Shown piece after piece: positions 17,957 to 27,847 of a stretch of 35,328 nucleotides of DNA. Within the stretch, counting starts at the first letter, position 1. The number at the start of each line of letters is the position of its first letter. The notes below the pieces were generated by a model. The model worked only from the letters and a program-made list of their open reading frames with translations. It had not been told where the DNA came from and made no database searches. The position numbers and the translations under genes are program-made. The DNA comes from an uncultured Lachnospiraceae bacterium (GTDB lineage Bacteria > Bacillota > Clostridia > Lachnospirales > Lachnospiraceae), in contig CAMWMS010000008.1 in the NCBI GenBank assembly GCA_947175435.1, positions 1 to 35,328 on the forward strand, in the 5' to 3' direction.

Positions 17957-19621
17957 ATGATAAAAAAATGGTGGCATGACAAGGTAGCATATCAAATATA
18001 TCCCAAGAGTTTCTATGATTCCAACGGTGACGGGATCGGCGACATTCCCGGCATTATCAGCAAGCTGAATTATCTGCAGGATCTGGGCGTGGACATTGTC
18101 TGGCTCTCTCCCTGTTATCAGTCTCCCCTTGCAGATCAGGGGTACGATATCTCCGATTATTACAACATCGATCCCCGTTTCGGCACCATGGAGGATATGG
18201 AACGTCTGATCGCCGAGGCGAAAAAGCGCAATATGTACATTCTTATGGATCTGGTGGTAAACCACTGTTCCGACGAACACGAATGGTTTCGGAAAGCCTG
18301 CGAGAATCCCGACGGAAAATACGGCAATTTCTTTTATCTTCGAGACAAGAAGGACGGGGAACTGCCCACCAACTGGCGTTCCTACTTCGGCGGTCCGGTG
18401 TGGGAAGACCTGCCCGGCACCGACAAGCAGTATTTGCATGTATTTCACAAAAAGCAGCCGGACTTAAACTGGGAAAATCCCGAACTTCGGGAAGAAGTCT
18501 ACAAGAACATCAACTGGTGGCTGGATAAAGGCCTGGGCGGTTTCCGCATAGATGCCATCATTAATATTAAGAAAGCGCTGCCCTTCCGTAATTATGCTCC
18601 GGACAGAGACGACGGTCTTTGCAGCATTCACGCCATGTTACAGGAAGCCAAAGGCATCGGGGAATTCCTGGGCGAAATGCGTGACCGTACCTTCAAGAAA
18701 TACGATGCCTTCGCCGTGGGCGAGGTATTCAATGAAAAGCCGGAAGAAATTCCGGATTTCATTGGAGATGACGGTTACTTCTCCAGTATGTTCGACTTTA
18801 ATGAGACTATTTTCGGCAAGAGCGGAAAAGGCTGGTATGACGCACGACCGGTCACCCCGGATGATTATAAGAAATGCTGTTTTGAGTCACAGGCCAAAGT
18901 GGGAGAGTTCGGATTTCTGTCCAATATCATCGAAAACCATGACGAGCCGCGCGGTGTCAGCCATTATATCCCTGAAGGTGACTGCTGTGAGGAAAGCAAG
19001 AAAATGCTGGCGGCGTTAAATTTTATGCTGCGCGGACTTCCTTTTATTTACCAGGGGCAGGAACTCGGCATGGAAAATGTGCCTTTTACGTCCATTGAGG
19101 AAGTGGACGATATTTCCAGCCATGATGAATACAAAGTTGCACTGGAAGCGGGACTGTCACCGGAAGAAGCGTTAAAAGCAGTGTCGAAGTTCAGCAGAGA
19201 CAATGCCCGTACACCTATGCAGTGGTCCGATGAGGCCAATGCAGGATTTACTACGGGTACGCCATGGCTGAAGGTGAATCCGAATTATACTTCTATTAAT
19301 GCTGCGGAGCAGATGAAGAACCCGGAGTCCGTGTGGAATTTTTATAAAAAGCTGATTGCCCTGCGTAAAGATCCTGCTTACAAAGAGACTATCGTGTATG
19401 GTGCTTTGGAGCCGGTGTGGGAAGAGCGGCATAATCTGATGGCGTATTACCGGAAAGGTGAAAAGACGCTGTTGGTAGTCGGGAATTACCAGCGGGAGAC
19501 GCAGGAGATTGTGCTGCCGGGCGGGCATCGGAAGGTGCTGTTGAATAATTATGGGGATGTTGCGGAAGATAACGGGAAGATTCGGTTGTATGGGTATCAG
19601 GTGCTGATATTTGAGATGTGA
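17957..19621 (+). CDS. GH13 alpha-glucosidase (oligo-alpha-glucosidase type)
   Basis: WWHDKVAYQIYPKSFYDSNGDGIGDIPGI, DLVVNHCSDEHEWF, GFRIDAI, VGEVF, IENHDEPR; ATG at 17957 with GGGAGGC upstream. Confidence 0.92.
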   Translation: MIKKWWHDKVAYQIYPKSFYDSNGDGIGDIPGIISKLNYLQDLGVDIVWLSPCYQSPLADQGYDISDYYNIDPRFGTMEDMERLIAEAKKRNMYILMDLVVNHCSDEHEWFRKACENPDGKYGNFFYLRDKKDGELPTNWRSYFGGPVWEDLPGTDKQYLHVFHKKQPDLNWENPELREEVYKNINWWLDKGLGGFRIDAIINIKKALPFRNYAPDRDDGLCSIHAMLQEAKGIGEFLGEMRDRTFKKYDAFAVGEVFNEKPEEIPDFIGDDGYFSSMFDFNETIFGKSGKGWYDARPVTPDDYKKCCFESQAKVGEFGFLSNIIENHDEPRGVSHYIPEGDCCEESKKMLAALNFMLRGLPFIYQGQELGMENVPFTSIEEVDDISSHDEYKVALEAGLSPEEALKAVSKFSRDNARTPMQWSDEANAGFTTGTPWLKVNPNYTSINAAEQMKNPESVWNFYKKLIALRKDPAYKETIVYGALEPVWEERHNLMAYYRKGEKTLLVVGNYQRETQEIVLPGGHRKVLLNNYGDVAEDNGKIRLYGYQVLIFEM

Positions 19622-19687
19622 TAAGATATATCGAGAGTGGACGGCAGATTGCCGGCACATTATTATATAGAAAGGAACGGTGAAATT

Positions 19688-21352
19688 ATGAACAAAACTT
19701 GGTGGAAGGAAGCAGTTGTTTATCAGATTTATCCGCGTAGTTTTATGGACAGTAACGGGGATGGGATCGGAGATCTGCAGGGGATCATCAGCAGGTTGGA
19801 TTATTTGAAGTATCTGGGGATCGATGTGATCTGGATGTCGCCGGTGTACAAGTCTCCCAACGACGACAACGGGTACGATATCAGCGATTATCGTGCGATC
19901 ATGGATGAGTTCGGCACAATGGAGGACTTCGATGAATTATTGGCTAAGGCTCATGAGCGGGGAATCAGGATAGTTATGGATCTGGTGGTGAACCACACTT
20001 CCGATGAGCACAAATGGTTTATGGAGAGCAGAAAGTCTAAGGACAATGAATACCGCGACTACTATATCTGGCGTGATGGTAAGGATGCACAGACTCCGCC
20101 CAACAACTGGGGTTCCTGCTTCGGCGGCCCGGCATGGCAGTATGACGAGGTGACCGACATGTATTATCTGCACCTTTTTTCTAAGAAGCAGCCGGACTTA
20201 AACTGGGATAATCCGAAGGTACGGCAGGAAGTGTTTGACATGATGACTTGGTGGTGTGATAAGGGTATCGACGGTTTCCGTATGGACGTGATCAGCATGA
20301 TCTCTAAGACAAAGGAAATGCCGGACGGCGAAGGAAGCGGCTTATATGGGGATTTCGGTCCTTTTTGCGTGCACGGCCCCAACGTGCACAAATATCTTCA
20401 GGAGATGAATGAGAAGGTGCTGTCCAAATACGATATTATGACCGTAGGCGAGACGGCCGGCGTGACCACGGAACTGGCAAAGCAATACGCCGGGGAAAAT
20501 ACCCATGAGCTTGACATGGTATTCCAGTTTGAGCATGTGGAAGGTGACGGCAAATACGGAAAGTGGACGGACGAAAAGCTGCCCCTCACCACTTTAAAGA
20601 AAACACTGTCCCGCTGGCAGATTGACTTATATGGTCAGGCATGGAACAGCCTGTTCTGGGACAATCACGACCAGCCCCGCGCAGTGTCACGCTTCGGCGA
20701 TGACCGTCCGCAGTACCGTGAAGTTTCCGCAAAAATGCTGGCTACATGCCTTCATATGCTGCAGGGCACTCCCTATATCTATCAGGGCGAAGAGCTGGGC
20801 ATGACGAATTATCCTTTTACAAGCCCTGATGATTTCCGTGATATCGAGAGTATCAATGCATACAAAGAATGGTGCGCGGACGGCTCACTGTCCCATGAAG
20901 TATTCTGGCCCTGCATCACCTGTAAGAGCCGGGACAACGCCAGAACTCCGGTGCAGTGGGATGATTCTGCTCAAGCCGGATTCACTACGGGAACACCTTG
21001 GATTGCCGTCAATCCCAATTATAAAGAGATCAACGCTAAGGCACAGACGGCAGATCCCGATTCCGTATTCCATTATTATAAGAAGCTGATCGCACTGCGA
21101 AGAGAAAATCCCGTCATGGTATATGGAAAGTACGAACTGCTTCTGCCGGACAGCGAGGAAGTATTCGTATACACCAGGACGTTGGAGCAGGAGAAATTGC
21201 TTGTGGTGTGCAGCTTCTGCGACCATGAGACAGCTTTTACCATTCCTGATGAGTTTGTGGGAATGCCCTGCTTAATCTCCAATATGGAAAATATGTATGA
21301 CAGCGCTAAGATGACGCTGAAGCCTTATGAAGCTTTTGTACTGAAGAAATGA
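19688..21352 (+). CDS. GH13 alpha-glucosidase (oligo-1,6-glucosidase type), tandem paralog
   Basis: WWKEAVVYQIYPRSFMDSNGDGIGDLQGI, DLVVNHTSDEHKWF, GFRMDVIS, VGETAGV, WDNHDQPRAVSRFG; GAAAGGAACGG upstream of ATG 19688. Confidence 0.93.
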   Translation: MNKTWWKEAVVYQIYPRSFMDSNGDGIGDLQGIISRLDYLKYLGIDVIWMSPVYKSPNDDNGYDISDYRAIMDEFGTMEDFDELLAKAHERGIRIVMDLVVNHTSDEHKWFMESRKSKDNEYRDYYIWRDGKDAQTPPNNWGSCFGGPAWQYDEVTDMYYLHLFSKKQPDLNWDNPKVRQEVFDMMTWWCDKGIDGFRMDVISMISKTKEMPDGEGSGLYGDFGPFCVHGPNVHKYLQEMNEKVLSKYDIMTVGETAGVTTELAKQYAGENTHELDMVFQFEHVEGDGKYGKWTDEKLPLTTLKKTLSRWQIDLYGQAWNSLFWDNHDQPRAVSRFGDDRPQYREVSAKMLATCLHMLQGTPYIYQGEELGMTNYPFTSPDDFRDIESINAYKEWCADGSLSHEVFWPCITCKSRDNARTPVQWDDSAQAGFTTGTPWIAVNPNYKEINAKAQTADPDSVFHYYKKLIALRRENPVMVYGKYELLLPDSEEVFVYTRTLEQEKLLVVCSFCDHETAFTIPDEFVGMPCLISNMENMYDSAKMTLKPYEAFVLKK

Positions 21353-21360
21353 GCATAGTC

Positions 21361-21392
21361 AAATCCCCGTCGCAGTTAAGCGGCAGGGATTT
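21361..21392 (+). terminator. Rho-independent terminator after the GH13 pair
   Basis: AAATCCC...GGGATTT stem with inner CGC/GCG pairing, followed by AGTTTTC. Confidence 0.65.
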
Positions 21393-21504
21393 AGTTTTCT
21401 GCTATGATTCATTATTATCCTACATTCTCTTACTTGACATGACAACTCACATTTTGCATGGTTTCATTTCAGGTTCGTGCCACTGATGTCTTATCTTATG
21501 ACAG

Positions 21505-22065
21505 CTATGTTACAACATAAGTTTCATACCATTGTGGGATATTCTGAGAAACCCTCACCGGACGACCGTTCTGATAAATTGCAAATCTCCGAAATTCAAC
21601 AGTATTATCATAGAATGCCGTCAAATCACAGATAGGTAAAACAGCTTTCAAATTGGAAAAAGTCTCAATGTATCTTTTCTCAATATCTTCTTCTGGAATT
21701 CCGTGCCCACCACGTTTTACACGATCTGATACTCGCGCCTTGGCTAATTCTACATTTTCAAGCCCTACATAATGCAATTCTATAAAAAATCCCTGCTTTT
21801 TTGCTTTCTTTATATTCTTGATAATGGATCTGCCGCACAATGTCGTTTCCTGATTAAAGCTTATATCTTCATCAATGTAACGGGATATTCGCTCTACCGA
21901 AATTTTCCCCGCCATCATAACATCAGCGGGATTTCTCCAATCACCAAGTTGTCTTACTATCTCATCTGAATTTATTCTCGGCATATTTTGAAGGTTTTGC
22001 AAAATCTGATATAAAGTTGACTTCCCTGCCCCATTGACTCCGGCAATCAAAATATATCTTTTCAC
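21505..22065 (-). CDS. Zeta-toxin-family P-loop protein
   Basis: MKRYILIAGVNGAGKSTLYQIL Walker A, PRINSDEIVRQLG, SFNQETTLCGRSII, IELHYVGLENVELAKARV...RVKRGGHGIPEEDIEKRY; GTG start at 22065. Confidence 0.85.
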   Translation of the reverse strand: MKRYILIAGVNGAGKSTLYQILQNLQNMPRINSDEIVRQLGDWRNPADVMMAGKISVERISRYIDEDISFNQETTLCGRSIIKNIKKAKKQGFFIELHYVGLENVELAKARVSDRVKRGGHGIPEEDIEKRYIETFSNLKAVLPICDLTAFYDNTVEFRRFAIYQNGRPVRVSQNIPQWYETYVVT

Positions 22066-22244
22066 TAAAAAAGATTCCTCTCTATTACCTGCCTCTGTCT
22101 CTGCTGCAAAAGGAAATTCCCTATCATTTCATAAAAATCTCTTTGCTCTTCTGTCTCTGCTTCCAATACAAGCTGTAATGTATCTTCCGGCTGAAGATTT
22201 CGTATTTCATTATATATATTTTCATATTTCTTGACATCACACAT
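22065..22244 (-). CDS. 59-aa ORF, putative antitoxin partner (not in the supplied ORF track)
   Basis: Reverse-strand translation MCDVKKYENIYNEIRNLQPEDTLQLVLEAETEEQRDFYEMIGNFLLQQRQRQVIERNLF*; GAGGT 6 nt before ATG; TAG stop overlaps the next gene's GTG start by 1 nt (TAGTG). Confidence 0.75.
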   Translation of the reverse strand: MCDVKKYENIYNEIRNLQPEDTLQLVLEAETEEQRDFYEMIGNFLLQQRQRQVIERNLF

Positions 22245-22390
22245 ATAAGTACCTCAATGCTCTATACATAACCACACAAATTCTTAATAGTATTATACCC
22301 CACATAATTAGAGTGATTCAATACCATTTTGGGGCTACACTCTTTTCCTAACATTTTTCCGGGCGATAAAAATTTGCATACAACAAAAAT

Positions 22391-22424
22391 GAAGGGTTTG
22401 AACATTAAAACTGTTCATCCCTTC
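22391..22424 (-). terminator. Rho-independent terminator of the glycogen phosphorylase gene
   Basis: Minus strand GAAGGGATGAACA-gttttaa-TGTTCAAACCCTTC then ATTTTTGTTG. Confidence 0.75.
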
Positions 22425-22466
22425 ACTTTTATACTGCATTTTTCTACTAATACCTGTCAGTAATTC

Positions 22467-24776
22467 CTATCTCAACTTCCAGATATCCCTGTTATACTCC
22501 TCAATCGTTCTGTCGGATGAGAAGAATCCTGCCTTAGCAATGTTGACAAGCATCATCTTACGCCACTTCTTCTGATCCTCGTAATCCGCCATCATCTGAT
22601 CTTTTGTCTTGATATAGTCTTCCAAATCTAACAGCGTCATGAACCAGTCCTTATTCAGCAATTCTTTATACAGTCTTTCCAGGTTCTTCTTATGACCTAC
22701 CTTGAGAGCTTCCTTGCTGACAATGAAATCAACCGCTTCTTTGATCACAGGACTCTTCTTATAGTAGTCCTTAGATACATAATCCGCCTTCTCGTAATGC
22801 TTGATGACATCCTCAGACTTCTCTCCGAAGATATAAATGTTGTCATCTCCTACAAGCTCATGAATCTCCACATTAGCACCGTCAGATGTACCCAGCGTAA
22901 CCGCACCGTTTAACATATACTTCATGTTACCTGTTCCGGATGCCTCCTTGGAAGCAAGGGAAATCTGCTCGGAGATATCGCAGGCGGGGATCATCTTCTC
23001 TGCATAAGCCACGTTGTAGTTCTCTACCATAAGTACTGTCATGTAAGGGCTTACATCAGGATCGTTGTTGACGATCTCCTGCAATACAAGCAGCAGGTGG
23101 ATGATATCCTGTGCGATCACATAAGCGGGAGCCGCCTTTGCACCGAAGATAAAGGTCATCGGTCTTGTAGGCTTCTTGCCGGCTTTAATCTCCAGATATT
23201 TATGAATGATGTAAAGCGCATTCATCTGCTGACGCTTGTACTCATGCAGTCTCTTACTCTGTAAGTCAAAGATGGAATCCGGATTTAAGGTAACACCTTC
23301 CACCTCTTTCACATACGCTGCCAAGTCTTTCTTGCGGTTCATCTTGATCTCGGCAATGCGGTCAAGCACTGCATCGTCATCGATAAACTCAAGCAGCTTC
23401 TCCAGCTTATCCGCATCCTTCTTATAGCCGTCACCGATGGTCTGGGAAAGGAATGTTGCCAGCTCATGGTTACAGGATAACAGCCATCTTCTGAAGGTGA
23501 TACCGTTGGTTTTGTTATTGAATTTTTCAGGATAAATCTTATAAAAAGCATTCAGCTCGGTATCCTTCAGAATCTCCGTGTGGATCGTAGCCACGCCGTT
23601 TACAGAGAAACCATAATGAATATCGATATGTGCCATATGCACTCTGTCATTCTCATCAATGATCTGTACCTTCGGATCATCGTATTTCGCTGCCACTCTC
23701 TTGTCTAATTCCTTAATGATCGGTACTAACTGGGGCACTACTTTCTCAAGGTACTCAAGAGGCCATTTTTCCAATGCTTCCGCAAGGATCGTGTGATTCG
23801 TATATGCACATGTCTTGCTTACAACGTCGATTGCCTCGTCCATGGTAAATGCTTTCTCATCCACAAGGATTCTGATTAATTCGGGAATTACCATAGTCGG
23901 ATGTGTATCATTGATCTGAATCACTGCGTGATCATACATTGTGCGCAGATCATACTTCTTCTCTTTCATCTCTTTTAAGATAAGCTGTGCAGCATTGCTT
24001 ACCATGAAATACTGCTGATAAATACGAAGAAGATTGCCGGCCTCATCGGAATCGTCCGGATATAAGAACAATGTTAAGTTCTTCTCAATATCTTCCTTAT
24101 CAAAATCAATGCCCTTCTTGACAAGGCTCTCATCCAGCGTTTCGATATCGAACAATCTCAGCTTGTTGACACCATTGTCATATCCGATTACATCAATGTC
24201 ATACAATCTGGATGTCACTTTTCTATCACCAAAAGCTACCTCGAAAGAAGTATCCGTCTTGGTCAGCCAGGACTGATCTTCGATCCAGTCGTTCTTTTCC
24301 GCTGTCTGCAACTTATCTTTAAATACCTGCTTGAACAGACCGAAGTGATAATTCAAACCGATACCTTCTCCGGGAAGGCCAAGCGTTGCAATAGAGTCAA
24401 GGAAACATGCCGCCAGACGACCCAGTCCGCCGTTACCAAGTGACGGTTCCGGCTCAACCTCCTCGATCGCGCTCAAGCTCTTGCCGTTTTTCGTCAGAAT
24501 CTCTTCTAACTTATCGTAGATTCCTAAGTTGATCAGATTGTTGGATAACAGCTTACCGATCAGAAATTCTGCGGAAATATAGTAAATCTTCTTCTCGCCC
24601 TCGATCGGCTCGGAAACTGCCATCAGCTTCTTGGATAACTGTAACAGACTATAGTAGAGTTCTTCGTTGCTGCACTCAGCCACGCTCTTGCCGTAGCCGG
24701 CCTGTGTCTGCTCCTCCAGCTCCTTCTCCAGATTCAGTACCAATACATCCCGTTTCAAGTTGCTTGCCTGTGCCAT
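22467..24776 (-). CDS. glgP: Glycogen/starch/maltodextrin phosphorylase
   Basis: 769 aa; [76 protein letters not shown]. Confidence 0.95.
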   Translation of the reverse strand: MAQASNLKRDVLVLNLEKELEEQTQAGYGKSVAECSNEELYYSLLQLSKKLMAVSEPIEGEKKIYYISAEFLIGKLLSNNLINLGIYDKLEEILTKNGKSLSAIEEVEPEPSLGNGGLGRLAACFLDSIATLGLPGEGIGLNYHFGLFKQVFKDKLQTAEKNDWIEDQSWLTKTDTSFEVAFGDRKVTSRLYDIDVIGYDNGVNKLRLFDIETLDESLVKKGIDFDKEDIEKNLTLFLYPDDSDEAGNLLRIYQQYFMVSNAAQLILKEMKEKKYDLRTMYDHAVIQINDTHPTMVIPELIRILVDEKAFTMDEAIDVVSKTCAYTNHTILAEALEKWPLEYLEKVVPQLVPIIKELDKRVAAKYDDPKVQIIDENDRVHMAHIDIHYGFSVNGVATIHTEILKDTELNAFYKIYPEKFNNKTNGITFRRWLLSCNHELATFLSQTIGDGYKKDADKLEKLLEFIDDDAVLDRIAEIKMNRKKDLAAYVKEVEGVTLNPDSIFDLQSKRLHEYKRQQMNALYIIHKYLEIKAGKKPTRPMTFIFGAKAAPAYVIAQDIIHLLLVLQEIVNNDPDVSPYMTVLMVENYNVAYAEKMIPACDISEQISLASKEASGTGNMKYMLNGAVTLGTSDGANVEIHELVGDDNIYIFGEKSEDVIKHYEKADYVSKDYYKKSPVIKEAVDFIVSKEALKVGHKKNLERLYKELLNKDWFMTLLDLEDYIKTKDQMMADYEDQKKWRKMMLVNIAKAGFFSSDRTIEEYNRDIWKLR

Positions 24777-24844
24777 GATTTTTCCTCCTAACCATTTGTT
24801 GTGTTAATGTATTCTTAATATTAATATTTCCGTTTTATAGTCTG

Positions 24845-24914
24845 GGAAGAATGCACGCCTTTCGCATTCTTCCGGACATGACTTAGCTGTTCTTTGGCTG
24901 CGTATTTTGCAGCC
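24845..24914 (-). terminator. Two hairpins between the lacI-type gene and glgP (candidate terminators)
   Basis: GGAAGAATGC-acgcctttc-GCATTCTTCC (24845-24873) and GGCTGC-gtatttt-GCAGCC (24896-24914); no strong U-tract. Confidence 0.45.
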
Positions 24915-24934
24915 TTAGTACAACTTCATGTCCA

Positions 24935-25924
24935 TTAGCAAATAATATCCATATATTTCATTCTCACTAACTCATAATCCAGTACGATCTGCTGTCCCTC
25001 GCCGCCTTCCAACAGCCGTTTCAGCTCTTTTACCGCATCCGATGCAATTCCTTTAAAATTCTGCCTGACGGTATTCATCTGCTTACCCGCATATCCCATC
25101 AGCGTGATACCGTCGAAACCGCACACCGGCCTGAATATATCCATCTCGGTAAGCGCCTTCATCGCCCCGATTGCCATCAAGTCGGACGCACATACCACTA
25201 CGTCCTTATTTCTGGCATATCTGAACGTAAGATTTCTCGCCTGCAGCTCGGAAAACTCGCCATTTCTTATGAGCAGCGGGAGCTTCTGTTCTTGTGCCAG
25301 ACGCCTTATTCCCTTGAGCCGTTCGTCCGTAACGTAGCCATTCTTCTTACCTGCCAGATAGAGGATACTCTTGCTCTTATTCTCCATAACGGTCTTCTTC
25401 GCCACGTCATACTGCGCTTTCTCCTGATCGATCCAGATAGCTGACGTGTTCTCGTTGACGATCGGTACATCAACCACCACGATCTTAAAGATCTGCGCCT
25501 CGATCAGCTTGTGCAGCACCTTGTCTTCCTTAGACATCCCGAATATGATCAGTCCCGTAATGCTCTGGGACTGCAGATAACGTATCACTTCCTCAATGCT
25601 CTTATTCTTAAGCATGGAATAGAAGACCGTGATCACATCCAGATTCATATCTACCGCCTGTCCGATGGTGCCTGCCATATACTGCATGTTGATCTCATCT
25701 ACCGCCTGAGTCACATTGCTTAGATTCAGGAGAAGCGCTACCCTGCCGGACTGCTTCGAGGATAAGGCTGCCGCGACGGAGTTCGGTACGAAATTTAACT
25801 CCTCCACCGCCTGATTCACTTTTTTCTTCGTTTCCTCGCTCACGTTAGGGTAATTGTTCAGCACCTTAGAGACAGTGGAGATTGCCACACCCGCCTGTTT
25901 CGCGACATCTTTGATCGATACCAT
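24935..25924 (-). CDS. LacI-family transcriptional regulator
   Basis: MVSIKDVAKQAGVAISTVSKVLNNYPNVSEETKKKV HTH and periplasmic-binding-like domain. Confidence 0.95.
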   Translation of the reverse strand: MVSIKDVAKQAGVAISTVSKVLNNYPNVSEETKKKVNQAVEELNFVPNSVAAALSSKQSGRVALLLNLSNVTQAVDEINMQYMAGTIGQAVDMNLDVITVFYSMLKNKSIEEVIRYLQSQSITGLIIFGMSKEDKVLHKLIEAQIFKIVVVDVPIVNENTSAIWIDQEKAQYDVAKKTVMENKSKSILYLAGKKNGYVTDERLKGIRRLAQEQKLPLLIRNGEFSELQARNLTFRYARNKDVVVCASDLMAIGAMKALTEMDIFRPVCGFDGITLMGYAGKQMNTVRQNFKGIASDAVKELKRLLEGGEGQQIVLDYELVRMKYMDIIC

Positions 25925-25966
25925 TATTTTTCCATTCCGAAAACGATCTGTCTTTCGGAAAAGCTA

Positions 25967-25996
25967 TGGAAAATGTTTTCCGGAAATCGTTTTCCA
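25967..25996. promoter_or_regulatory. Tandem palindromic operators upstream of the lacI-type gene
   Basis: TGGAAAATGTTTTCC-GGAAATCGTTTTCCA: abutting near-palindromes GGAAAATGTTTTCC and GGAAATCGTTTTCC. Confidence 0.65.
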
Positions 25997-26153
25997 TAAC
26001 CATCATATAATAAAAAAGCGGTTTTGTAAACCATTCTTTTGGAAAAAATTTTGTTTTCGGCGTTTTTTGAACCTTTATTTGGACAAAACAGGTTTCAAGA
26101 GAAAGTGGCTTCCCATGGCATCAGCCAGTTCTTATCGCTCTATTGCATCATAA

Positions 26154-26190
26154 AAGCCGGAACCGCTGCACATGACAGCAATTCCGGCTT
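26154..26190 (-). terminator. Hairpin terminator downstream of the phosphofructokinase gene
   Basis: AAGCCGGAA...TTCCGGCTT with inner GCTG/CAGC pairing; minus strand followed by TTTATG. Confidence 0.55.
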
Positions 26191-26278
26191 CCGTTTTTTC
26201 AGAAAATCTTCTTCAAATCAAAAGCATTTTATTTCTGTTCCGAACACACGATATCATATTCTTCCGTGATCTTCTGTC

Positions 26279-27505
26279 TTATTTACGAACAAGATGTCTC
26301 GGCAGTCCGTTTACAAACAGAGGCTGTAATTCGCCCATAATAAGCGGTCTCGCATACTTCTCGTAACCGTCCGTCAGGCCCTTGCCGTCAGCCGTGATCC
26401 ACTCATCGGGAACGTTTCTCTCCACATTCGCAATCGCATGAATATCATATGCGCTTGTACCGCACTGATAAGGCGCGTCACCGTTTCTGTCAAGAGTGAT
26501 CATCATGCCTGTCTTGCCTTCCTCTGCTGCCATCACAGCGTCATAACCTACCTGGAATGCCTCATTGATATCTGTCAGAGATGCCAGATGCGTTGCTGCT
26601 CTCTGTAAAGTAGAGAACTCGATGGCACGAGTCTTAAGACCTGTCTCAGCCGCGATCTTGTCGGCAAGCATAACTGCCGTACCGGACATCTGCTTGTGTC
26701 CGAATGCGTCTACAGCCACTTCTCTGCCAATCTCGCATACATATCTGCCGTCTGCAACCTTAACGCCCTCGGATACCGCGATTACTACGGAAGACTTGGT
26801 AGCAGCCAGTTCTTTCACATCTGCCATGAATTTATCAATATCAAATACTCTCTCCGGAAGATATATCGCGTCACATCCGCTACAGTCATCGCCCTTAGCC
26901 AGCGCTGCTGCCGCTGTCAGCCATCCTGCGTTACGTCCCATAATTTCTACAATACAGATGGTGGGTTTCTTTGCACCGAAGGACTCATTATCGCGGATAA
27001 TCTCTTTTAAGGAAGCTGCAATATATTTCGCTGCGGAACCGTAACCCGGACAGTGATCCGTCACAGGCAGATCGTTGTCGATCGTCTTAGGAACGCCCAT
27101 GAATCTCTGCGGCTTATTATGTGCTGCCGCATAGTCTGACAACATCTTCACCGTATCCATGGAGTCGTTACCGCCTGCATAGAACAGGCACTCGATGTCA
27201 TGCTTCTCCATGATCTCAAAAATCTTCTCATATACATCCTCATGTCCCTCAATCTTAGGCATCTTGAAACGACAGGAGCCTAAAAATGCAGAAGGAGTTC
27301 TCTTTAACAATTCGATTCCGGTCTCATCATCCAGATAGTCGCCCAGATCGATCATTTTATCCTCTAAAAATCCCTCGATACCATGAACCATACCATAAAT
27401 TTTCTTTACCCCTAACTTCTTAGCAGCAGCATATACGCCTGCTACGGAAGAGTTGATAACGGCTGTAGGGCCGCCAGACTGACCAACAACAATATTACCT
27501 TTCAT
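26279..27505 (-). CDS. 6-phosphofructokinase, probably pyrophosphate-dependent type
   Basis: MKGNIVVGQSGGPTAVINSS, FYAGGNDSMDTV, GVPKTIDNDLPVTDHCPGYGSAAKYIA, EIMGRNAGWLTA. Confidence 0.9.
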   Translation of the reverse strand: MKGNIVVGQSGGPTAVINSSVAGVYAAAKKLGVKKIYGMVHGIEGFLEDKMIDLGDYLDDETGIELLKRTPSAFLGSCRFKMPKIEGHEDVYEKIFEIMEKHDIECLFYAGGNDSMDTVKMLSDYAAAHNKPQRFMGVPKTIDNDLPVTDHCPGYGSAAKYIAASLKEIIRDNESFGAKKPTICIVEIMGRNAGWLTAAAALAKGDDCSGCDAIYLPERVFDIDKFMADVKELAATKSSVVIAVSEGVKVADGRYVCEIGREVAVDAFGHKQMSGTAVMLADKIAAETGLKTRAIEFSTLQRAATHLASLTDINEAFQVGYDAVMAAEEGKTGMMITLDRNGDAPYQCGTSAYDIHAIANVERNVPDEWITADGKGLTDGYEKYARPLIMGELQPLFVNGLPRHLVRK

Positions 27506-27715
27506 TGTCTCTCTCCTTTATCTGTTTTCTTCTTTACTTGTTAGCATACTGTCAGCTCATCGACGGCCGATCCAGTATACTTGTCCGACACTCACCGGAC
27601 ACCAAAACGATTATAACAAATAATTCCAGCAAGCACAAGGACAAACATTCGGCGGTTATAACTTGTCGATTTTCATTGATTGAATTTCTGTGCAAAAAAT
27701 GTTACACTTCTATCA

Positions 27716-27809
27716 ATTAAGCGGTGATTACACTTGTGAAAACTACCGCTTAATCAAGTGGTAATCATAATTGCGGAAGCTGCCACCGATCATGTAATAA
27801 TCATGATCG
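27716..27809 (+). promoter_or_regulatory. Highly structured region upstream of degV
   Basis: Interleaved stems ATTAAGCGGT/ACCGCTTAAT and TGATTACACTTG/CAAGTGGTAATCA, then CGATCATG-taataat-CATGATCG. Confidence 0.6.
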
Positions 27810-27847
27810 CAAGCCTGCCGCCAATACAGAAAGGTACAGGTACTAAC

